NCBI RefSeq assembly: GCF_004458765.1
Contig: NZ_SPJX01000288.1
Span: 1 to 64,000, forward strand
DNA: 64,000 nt
DNA from: Microvirga pakistanensis
GTDB lineage: Bacteria > Pseudomonadota > Alphaproteobacteria > Rhizobiales > Beijerinckiaceae
Direction: 5' to 3'
In this document: positions 58,192-64,000 of the stretch, piece after piece
Position numbering within the stretch: position 1 is the first letter of the stretch
How the letters are laid out: every line of letters begins with the position of its first letter
The notes under the pieces: generated by a model
Told to the model about the DNA's origin: nothing
The model's input: only the letters and a program-made list of their open reading frames with translations
Databases searched by the model: none
Position numbers and translations under genes: made by a program

Positions 58192-59157
58192 ATGTCCATC
58201 GATTCCGAAGCTATCGCCGACCGCCGCCGACTGCGCCGCAAGCTTTCCTTCTGGCGAATCGCCGGTTTCGCAGGATTGATCGCCGCCGTTGCCGCCATCG
58301 GCTATGCCGCCGCGGACCGGATGGGCTACGGCGCCGTTCAGCAGCAGATCGCCCGCATTTCCATCGGAGGCGTGATCACCGGCAACCAGCGCCTGTCGGA
58401 ACTGATGGAGCGGGTGGCGGATTCGAGCCTCGTCTCCGGCGTCGTGATCTCCATCAACAGTCCGGGCGGCACAACGACCGGATCCGAGGAGCTTTTCCGG
58501 AACATCCGGCGTCTTGCCGAGAAGAAGCCGGTGGTGACCTTCGTCGACGGCACCGCGGCTTCCGGCGGCTACATCACGGCGATCGCCTCGGATTACATCG
58601 TCGCCCGCGAGACCTCCCTCGTCGGTTCCATCGGCGTCCTGTTCCAGTATCCCGATCTGTCGGGCCTTCTCGGCAATGTCGGCGTGAAGGTGGAGACGGT
58701 CAAATCCGCACCTCTCAAGGCGGAGCCGAATCCCTTCACACCCACCTCGCCGGAGGCGCGCGCCGCCACTCAGCTGGTGGTCAACGATACCTATGACTGG
58801 TTCAAGGCCCTCGTGCGCGAGCGCCGCCGCCTGAACGAGGGCGAACTTGCCGCGGTCTCCACCGGCCAGGTCTTCAGCGGCCGCCAGGGCGTGCCTATGA
58901 AGCTCGTCGACAAGCTCGGCGGCGAGCGCGACGCGGTCGCCTGGCTCGAGACCGAGAAGGGCGTCGCCAAGAACCTTCCCGTCCGGGATTGGAAGCCACG
59001 CTCCGACCGCGACTTCTCTCTCATCGCCATGTCGGCGGCGACGGTGGATCTTCTCGGCTTCGAGAAGGCGGCGGAAGCCTTGCGCCGCGCGGATGCTCAT
59101 GTCGAGACTGCACAGCTTGACGGGCTGCTGGCCGTCTGGCACCCTTTCGAAAAATAA
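58192..59157 (+). CDS. sppA: Signal peptide peptidase SppA, 36-kDa type
   Basis: A 321-residue S49 serine peptidase. One membrane helix lies at about 20-42. The nucleophile Ser124 is in [13 protein letters not shown], and Lys176 in [12 protein letters not shown] is the general base. ISINSPGG and SLVGSIGVL are further signatures. It digests left-over signal peptides in the inner membrane. Start ATG 58192 preferred; the GTG at 58168 would add eight residues. Precedes ihfB as in many alphaproteobacteria. Confidence 0.93.
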   Translation: MSIDSEAIADRRRLRRKLSFWRIAGFAGLIAAVAAIGYAAADRMGYGAVQQQIARISIGGVITGNQRLSELMERVADSSLVSGVVISINSPGGTTTGSEELFRNIRRLAEKKPVVTFVDGTAASGGYITAIASDYIVARETSLVGSIGVLFQYPDLSGLLGNVGVKVETVKSAPLKAEPNPFTPTSPEARAATQLVVNDTYDWFKALVRERRRLNEGELAAVSTGQVFSGRQGVPMKLVDKLGGERDAVAWLETEKGVAKNLPVRDWKPRSDRDFSLIAMSAATVDLLGFEKAAEALRRADAHVETAQLDGLLAVWHPFEK

Positions 59158-59183
59158 AGCAGTGTCAAAGATATAGCCTTTCC

Positions 59184-59498
59184 ATGATCAAGTCAGAACT
59201 GGTGCTCAAGATCGCTGAGCAGAACCCGCATTTGTACCAACGCGACGTGGAGAAGATCGTGAGCGCGATTCTCGACACCATCGCGGATGCGCTGGCCCGG
59301 GGGGATCGGGTCGAGCTGCGCGGCTTCGGGGCTTTTTCCGTCAAGAAGCGGGACGCCCGCACGGGTCGCAACCCGCGCACGGGCGAATCCGTTTCCATTT
59401 CCCAAAAGGTCGTTCCCGTCTTCAAGACGGGCAAGGAAATGCGTCAGCGGCTCAATGCTCCGGCATCCAAGGTGCTCAAGGCGGCCGCTGCCCAATAA
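59184..59498 (+). CDS. ihfB: Integration host factor subunit beta
   Basis: A 104-residue HU/IHF fold: [52 protein letters not shown] with the DNA-intercalating Pro, and [16 protein letters not shown]. With IhfA it bends DNA sharply. Lies between sppA (26 bases) and lapA (16 bases). Confidence 0.95.
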   Translation: MIKSELVLKIAEQNPHLYQRDVEKIVSAILDTIADALARGDRVELRGFGAFSVKKRDARTGRNPRTGESVSISQKVVPVFKTGKEMRQRLNAPASKVLKAAAAQ

Positions 59499-59514
59499 CG
59501 CTTGAGAGGTGCTC

Positions 59515-59865
59515 GTGATTCGCTTTCTGAAGGCGCTCATTCTCCTGCCGGTCGCGATCCTGGTGGTGCTGCTCGCGGTCGCCAATCGCGCGCCGGTGAC
59601 CCTGTCGCTGGATCCTTTCTCGCAGGAAGCGCCTGAGTTCTCCGCACAAGTGCCGCTCTTCGCCGTGATCTTCGCCGCCGTCATGGTTGGCGTCGTCATC
59701 GGCGGCATGGCGAGCTGGCTCGCCCAGGGCAAGAACCGCAAGGCCCGCCGCCGCTATCGCCGCGAGGCCCACCAGCTGCGTTACGAGACCGAGCGCCTGC
59801 GCAGCCAGAACGCGCCGGAAGCCCTGCCGGCGACGCTGCCGGCCGCGCGCTCGCAAGGCATCTAG
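59515..59865 (+). CDS. lapA: LapA (DUF1049) membrane protein
   Basis: A 116-residue protein with a GTG start after TTGAGAGG; an upstream GTG at 59509 is possible. Two hydrophobic helices (about 3-22 and 42-65) and a basic C-terminal tail (KNRKARRRYRREAHQL, coiled-coil-like) match the LapA domain. In E. coli LapA helps LapB control LpxC and lipopolysaccharide synthesis. The ihfB-lapA neighbourhood is conserved. Confidence 0.85.
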   Translation: MIRFLKALILLPVAILVVLLAVANRAPVTLSLDPFSQEAPEFSAQVPLFAVIFAAVMVGVVIGGMASWLAQGKNRKARRRYRREAHQLRYETERLRSQNAPEALPATLPAARSQGI

Positions 59866-59889
59866 CTCCCTCCGGAACGATCCCCCTCC

Positions 59890-60861
59890 ATGCGCGTCAT
59901 CGCCTCCGCCGAGATCGACCAGGCTCTTGCCTTCCCGGCCCTGATCGATGCCCTGAGCGACGCCTTTCGCGGCGATATGGTCACGCCCGTGCGGCACCAT
60001 CACGACATCGAGCGGGCGGGGTCCCACGGCACGTTGCTGCTGATGCCCGCATGGACGGGCCCCGCCGCGCGGGATGGATTGCAGGACGGATTGCAGGACG
60101 GATTCCTGGGCGTGAAGGTGGTCTCCGTGTTTCCGAACAACGGCGCGAAGGGCCTGCCCAGCGTGATGGGCTCCTATCTCCTGATGGACGGCGGGACGGG
60201 GGAGCCCGTGGCCGTTCTCGACGGGACGCGGCTGACCGTCTGGCGCACCGCCGCCGCCTCGGCGCTCGCCGCGCGCCATCTCGCGCGTCCCGATGCCAGC
60301 CGCATGGTGATGGTGGGATCGGGGGCGCTGGCGCCCTTCCTCATCCGGGCCCACCTGAGCCAGCGGCCGATCCGGGAGGTGTGCCTGTGGAATCACCGGC
60401 CCGAGAAGGCGCACGCCCTAGCGGCCGCGCTTCGCCGGGACGGATGGCCGGTCACGGCCGTCACGGATCTGGAAGCGGCCGTGCGGGAGGCCGATCTCAT
60501 CTCCTGCGCGACGCTTTCCACCGCGCCCATCGTGAAGGGCGCATGGCTCAAGGACGGCGCGCATCTCGACCTGGTGGGCGCCTTCAATCTGAACATGCGC
60601 GAGGCCGACGACGAGGCCCTGCGCCGGGCCGAGGTTTATGTCGATACCGACGCCGCAAAGTCCGAAGGCGGGGATGTGGCCGTCTCGATCCGGACGGGCG
60701 CGATCCCGGAAGGGCATGTGCGCGGCACCCTGTTCGATCTCTGCCGCAACCCGCCGCAGTGGAACGAGAGGGCCGTCACCGTGTTCAAGTCCGTGGGCAC
60801 GGCCCTGGAGGATCTGGCTGCGGCAATGCTGGTATGGCGTTCGCTGGCCAATCCGTCGTAA
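59890..60861 (+). CDS. Ornithine cyclodeaminase/mu-crystallin family protein
   Basis: A 323-residue OCD/mu-crystallin protein. GVKVVSVFPNN and DGTRLTVWRTAAASALAARHLARPD are the N-terminal signatures, and VMVGSGALAPFLIRAHLSQRP the NAD(P) Rossmann loop. Family members are ornithine cyclodeaminases, alanine dehydrogenases or delta1-pyrroline-2-carboxylate reductases. A tandem DGLQ repeat (near residues 62-70) lies just before GVKVV. It ends ten bases before trpF. The substrate is not decided. Confidence 0.85.
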   Translation: MRVIASAEIDQALAFPALIDALSDAFRGDMVTPVRHHHDIERAGSHGTLLLMPAWTGPAARDGLQDGLQDGFLGVKVVSVFPNNGAKGLPSVMGSYLLMDGGTGEPVAVLDGTRLTVWRTAAASALAARHLARPDASRMVMVGSGALAPFLIRAHLSQRPIREVCLWNHRPEKAHALAAALRRDGWPVTAVTDLEAAVREADLISCATLSTAPIVKGAWLKDGAHLDLVGAFNLNMREADDEALRRAEVYVDTDAAKSEGGDVAVSIRTGAIPEGHVRGTLFDLCRNPPQWNERAVTVFKSVGTALEDLAAAMLVWRSLANPS

Positions 60862-60870
60862 AATGAAACA

Positions 60871-61530
60871 ATGAACACTCTGATCAAGATCTGTGGGCTA
60901 TCGACCCCCGAAACCCTGGCTGTCGCGCTGGATGCCGGCGCGGACATGGTGGGGTTCGTGCGCTTTCCGAAGAGCCCCCGCCACGTGACCCTCGATCTCG
61001 GCCACCGCCTGTCCCTCCAGGCGCGGGGCCGCGCCCAGCGGGTCGTGCTGCTGGTCAATCCCGACGACGAGGAGCTCGCGCAGGCGGTCGAGGCCATCAA
61101 CCCTGACCTGATCCAGCTGCATGGAAGCGAGACCCCCGAGCGCGTCGCGGAACTCCGCTCGATGGTCCGCCGCCCGGTCATGAAGGCTCTCGGCGTCGCG
61201 GAAGAACGCGATCTGGAGGCTCTCGCCTCCTACGCCAAGGCTTCCGAGCATATCCTGCTCGACGCCAAGCCGCCCCGCACGGCGGACGCTCTGCCCGGCG
61301 GCAACGGCGTCGCCTTCGACTGGAAGCTCCTGAAGGGGCTTGACCCGGCTCTGCCCGTCATGTTGTCAGGGGGCCTGAACCCCGACAACGTGGCGGAGGC
61401 CATCAGGCTCACGAAGCCGAAAGCCGTCGACGTCTCGTCCGGGGTGGAAAGCGGACCGGGCCTCAAGGACCCGGCCAGGATCGAAGCCTTCGTCAGGGCA
61501 GCCCGGACAGCATTCGCTGCTCAGCACTAG
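60871..61530 (+). CDS. trpF: Phosphoribosylanthranilate isomerase
   Basis: A 219-residue TIM barrel. [10 protein letters not shown] holds the catalytic Cys, [12 protein letters not shown] the phosphate site, QLHGSETPE and FDWKLL the catalytic Asp, and [14 protein letters not shown] the second phosphate loop; [14 protein letters not shown] ends it. It makes the carboxyphenylamino-deoxyribulose phosphate of tryptophan synthesis. First of trpF-trpB-trpA-accD. Confidence 0.96.
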   Translation: MNTLIKICGLSTPETLAVALDAGADMVGFVRFPKSPRHVTLDLGHRLSLQARGRAQRVVLLVNPDDEELAQAVEAINPDLIQLHGSETPERVAELRSMVRRPVMKALGVAEERDLEALASYAKASEHILLDAKPPRTADALPGGNGVAFDWKLLKGLDPALPVMLSGGLNPDNVAEAIRLTKPKAVDVSSGVESGPGLKDPARIEAFVRAARTAFAAQH

Positions 61531-61579
61531 AGGAAGTACGCATGTCCGTCCGAGAAGCCGACAGCGGCTTTTCCGGGAC

Positions 61580-62824
61580 ATGCTCAAACAGGCAGGACAG
61601 GCCGTGTCAGCTCAAGCTCAACCCAATTCCTTCCGCACCGGTCCCGACGAGGGCGGGCATTTCGGTCAGTTCGGCGGCCGCTTCGTCGCCGAGACCCTGA
61701 TGCCGAACATCCTGGAGCTGGAAAAAGCCTACGACGAGGCCAAGAACGACCCGTCCTTCCACGCCGACATGGAGCATTTCTCCAAGCACTATATCGGCCG
61801 TCCGAGCCCGCTCTATTTCGCGGAGCGCATGACCGAGCATCTCGGCGGCGCGAAGATCTATTTCAAGCGCGAAGAGCTGAACCATACCGGCGCGCACAAG
61901 GTGAACAACGTGCTGGGCCAGATCCTTCTCGCCCGCCGCATGGGCAAGAAGCGCATCATCGCCGAAACCGGGGCGGGCCAGCACGGTGTCGCCACGGCCA
62001 CGCTCTGCGCGCGCTTCGGGCTCGAGTGCATCGTCTACATGGGTGCCGTCGACGTGGAGCGGCAGAAGCCCAACGTGTTCCGCATGAACATGCTGGGCGC
62101 GAAGGTGGTGCCCGTGCAATCCGGCACGAGGACGCTGAAGGACGCCATGAACGAGGCCCTGCGCGACTGGGTCACGAACGTCGCCGACACCTTCTACTGC
62201 ATCGGCACGGTGGCGGGCCCGCATCCCTATCCCGCCATGGTGCGCGATTTCCAGTGCGTCATCGGCAACGAAACCCGCACGCAGATGCTCGAGGCGGAGG
62301 GCCGCCTGCCGGATTCGCTCGTCGCCTGCATCGGCGGCGGCTCCAACGCCATCGGGCTGTTCCATCCCTTCCTCGACGACAAGGCTGTCGAGATCTACGG
62401 CGTCGAGGCGGCGGGCCACGGCCTCGACAAGCTCCATGCCGCCTCGCTCACCGGCGGGCGCCCGGGCGTGCTCCACGGCAACCGCACCTACCTGCTCATG
62501 GACTATGACGGCCAGATCAGCGACGCCCATTCGATCTCGGCCGGTCTCGATTATCCCGGCATCGGCCCGGAGCATGCGTGGTTGCACGACATGGGCCGCG
62601 TGACCTACATCTCGGCCACCGACGACGAGGCGCTGGAGGCGTTCCAGCTCTGCTCGCAGCTCGAGGGCATCCTGCCCGCCCTGGAGCCGAGCCACGCCCT
62701 CGCCAAGGTCATCGAGCTCGCGCCGCAGAAGCCGAAGGATCACCTGATGGTGGTCAATATCAGCGGCCGCGGCGACAAGGACCTGTTCCAGATCGCCGAG
62801 CATCTGGGGAACACGATCGCCTGA
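61580..62824 (+). CDS. trpB: Tryptophan synthase beta chain
   Basis: A 414-residue PLP enzyme. Lys107 in [13 protein letters not shown] binds [16 protein letters not shown] and [13 protein letters not shown] are the substrate and phosphate loops, and [13 protein letters not shown] ends it. Condenses indole with serine, in complex with TrpA. Start ATG 61580 or GTG 61604; the GTG has AGGACAGG closer before it. Confidence 0.97.
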   Translation: MLKQAGQAVSAQAQPNSFRTGPDEGGHFGQFGGRFVAETLMPNILELEKAYDEAKNDPSFHADMEHFSKHYIGRPSPLYFAERMTEHLGGAKIYFKREELNHTGAHKVNNVLGQILLARRMGKKRIIAETGAGQHGVATATLCARFGLECIVYMGAVDVERQKPNVFRMNMLGAKVVPVQSGTRTLKDAMNEALRDWVTNVADTFYCIGTVAGPHPYPAMVRDFQCVIGNETRTQMLEAEGRLPDSLVACIGGGSNAIGLFHPFLDDKAVEIYGVEAAGHGLDKLHAASLTGGRPGVLHGNRTYLLMDYDGQISDAHSISAGLDYPGIGPEHAWLHDMGRVTYISATDDEALEAFQLCSQLEGILPALEPSHALAKVIELAPQKPKDHLMVVNISGRGDKDLFQIAEHLGNTIA

Positions 62825-62831
62825 AGCTCTT

Positions 62832-62946
62832 CCGTCATGGCCGTCCCCGGACTTGATCCGGGGATCAGTCCCGGCCATCCACGTCTTGGGAGCCGGGAGG
62901 CCGGAAGACGTGGACAACCCGCGACAAGCGCGGGCATGACGGCCGT
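62832..62946. repeat. Family B palindromic repeat between trpB and trpA
   Basis: CCGTCATGGCCGTCCCCGG at one end and GCGCGGGCATGACGGCC at the other, with CCGGCCATCCACGTCTTGG within. Same type as at 49973-50083 and 63844-63928. Confidence 0.78.
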
Positions 62947-62993
62947 GTTGAACGGGTTTCAACCCAACTCCCTCCCGTGCTAAAGACCCGTCC

Positions 62994-63833
62994 ATGACCC
63001 AGCGCATCGAAGCCCGTTTTGAACAATGCCGCGCGGAAGGCCGCGCCGCCCTCGTCACCTACATCATGGCGGGGGACCCGGATCCCGAGACCTCCCTCGC
63101 CATCCTGAAGAGCCTGCCGAAGGCGGGGGCCGACATCGTCGAGTTCGGCCTGCCCTTCACCGATCCCATGGCCGACGGCCCGGCGATCCAGGCGGCGGGC
63201 CTGCGGGCCCTGAAGGTCGGGCAGGATACGGCGAAGACCCTCGACCTCATCCGCCGCTTCCGGGCCGAGGATCAGGACACGCCCGTGATCCTGATGGGCT
63301 ATTTCAACCCCATTTTCGTCTATGGCGTCGACCGTTTCCTGAGCGACGCGAAGGAAGCGGGCGTCGATGGCCTGATCGTCGTCGATCTTCCGCCGGAGGA
63401 GGACGACGAGCTCTGCCTTCCGGCCCTGAAGGCAGGCCTCGCCTTCATTCGCCTGGCCACCCCGACCACGGACGACAAGCGCCTTCCGGCGGTGCTCGCC
63501 AACACGGCGGGGTTCGTCTATTACGTTTCGATCACCGGCATCACGGGCGCGGCGACCCCGGATTTCGGCAAGGTCGCCTCGGCGGTGGAGCGCATCAAGC
63601 ATCACACGCCCCTGCCGGTCGTGGTGGGCTTCGGGGTGAAGAGCGGCGCCCATGCGGCGGCGGTGGCACAGGGCGCCGACGGCGTGGTGGTGGGCTCGGC
63701 GCTCATCGACGCGCTGAAGGGCACCCTCGACGAACAGGGTCGCGCCACCTCGCGCTCGGTCGAGGCCGTCACCACCTTGGTGAAGGAGTTGAGCGACGGC
63801 GTGCGCTCGGTGGTCAAGCGCGCCGCCGCTTGA
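62994..63833 (+). CDS. trpA: Tryptophan synthase alpha chain
   Basis: A 279-residue TIM barrel. Glu50 and Asp61 ([18 protein letters not shown]) are the catalytic pair; [27 protein letters not shown] and [14 protein letters not shown] follow. It splits indole-3-glycerol phosphate and channels indole to TrpB. 169 bases after trpB, most of them a repeat. Confidence 0.97.
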   Translation: MTQRIEARFEQCRAEGRAALVTYIMAGDPDPETSLAILKSLPKAGADIVEFGLPFTDPMADGPAIQAAGLRALKVGQDTAKTLDLIRRFRAEDQDTPVILMGYFNPIFVYGVDRFLSDAKEAGVDGLIVVDLPPEEDDELCLPALKAGLAFIRLATPTTDDKRLPAVLANTAGFVYYVSITGITGAATPDFGKVASAVERIKHHTPLPVVVGFGVKSGAHAAAVAQGADGVVVGSALIDALKGTLDEQGRATSRSVEAVTTLVKELSDGVRSVVKRAAA

Positions 63834-63843
63834 AAGTCACTGC

Positions 63844-63928
63844 ACGTCATGCCCGCACGTGTTGCGGGCATCCACGCCGTCAAACGCGTGGAAAGACGTG
63901 GATGGCCGGGACAAGCCCGGCCATGACG
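63844..63928. repeat. Family B palindromic repeat between trpA and accD
   Basis: ACGTCATGCCCGCACGTGTT at one end, GGCCGGGACAAGCCCGGCCA and TGACGA at the other, with AAAGACGTGGATGG inside. It puts repeats on both sides of trpA. Confidence 0.78.
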
Positions 63929-63942
63929 AGAGGATTGGTACA

Positions 63943-64000
63943 ATGAACTGGATTTCCGAAGTCGTCCGTCCGAAGATCAAGACGCTCTTCAAGCGCGAGA
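63943..64000 (+). CDS. accD: Acetyl-CoA carboxylase carboxyltransferase beta subunit, N-terminal fragment
   Basis: Nineteen residues (MNWISEVVRPKIKTLFKRE) run off the right edge. The opening MNWI-x-x-VVRPKI-K is typical of alphaproteobacterial AccD, and trpA-accD is the expected order. The zinc and catalytic regions lie outside the window. Confidence 0.85.
   Translation, partial: MNWISEVVRPKIKTLFKRE

Overview
The window is GC-rich, densely coded chromosomal DNA of an alphaproteobacterium of the order Hyphomicrobiales (Rhizobiales). The evidence is the dnaA-dnaN-recF-gyrB block with rpsT beside dnaA, the rpsA-sppA-ihfB-lapA-trpF-trpB-trpA-accD order, and several families of Rhizobiales-type intergenic palindromic repeats. 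A Microvirga- or Methylobacteriaceae-like host is my best guess; the genus is inference. No rRNA, tRNA, CRISPR array, intact insertion sequence or prophage was found.

1-8 kb is a mosaic of small units: a TauE/SafE fragment at the edge, a Clp1-like P-loop kinase, an alpha/beta hydrolase, a SemiSWEET-HAD pair, a BON protein, an HNH nuclease, a patatin lipase, and an HxlR regulator divergent from a VOC/YciI/DUF1428/PhnB-like operon.

8-19.4 kb is the metabolic highlight, a hydroxyproline catabolic island. A GntR/FCD regulator diverges from a trans-4-hydroxyproline branch (HypD-, epimerase- and HypO-like). A polar amino-acid ABC transporter follows. Then comes a 3-hydroxyproline branch: a proline-racemase-family protein with Ser/Thr at both catalytic Cys positions, a delta1-pyrroline-2-carboxylate reductase-like protein and a fused aconitase X. 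Two similar ATTGTAT-type sites precede the two halves of the island. A strong terminator closes it.

19.5-25.7 kb looks like acquired accessory DNA: AraC/TPR/MFS and MerR/MFS units, with diverged direct repeats around the first and hairpin-rich gaps.

25.7-35 kb is the minus-strand replication block (gyrB, a LysE-type exporter and small membrane protein, recF, dnaN, dnaA), a 1.1-kb gene-free region, and rpsT with a good promoter and terminator. 35-38.8 kb holds a TSUP permease whose frame is broken at an A8 tract, enoyl-CoA hydratase, a DUF2189 membrane protein and mutM. 38.9-44.4 kb is a tight plus-strand run: ubiE, ubiB, coaBC, dut, an Rrf2 regulator and cysK. It is followed by four tandem small, hydrophilic, probably disordered proteins, the least explained gene set here.

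45.8-55.7 kb carries typA, a secreted TPR protein, argG-MOSC, a DsbA-type isomerase, an MHS-type transporter, a DUF1127 protein and a GcvA-type LysR gene preceded by a perfect hairpin. 56-64 kb is the conserved rpsA to accD run, but cmk and aroA are not upstream of rpsA, and intergenic repeats sit on both sides of trpA.
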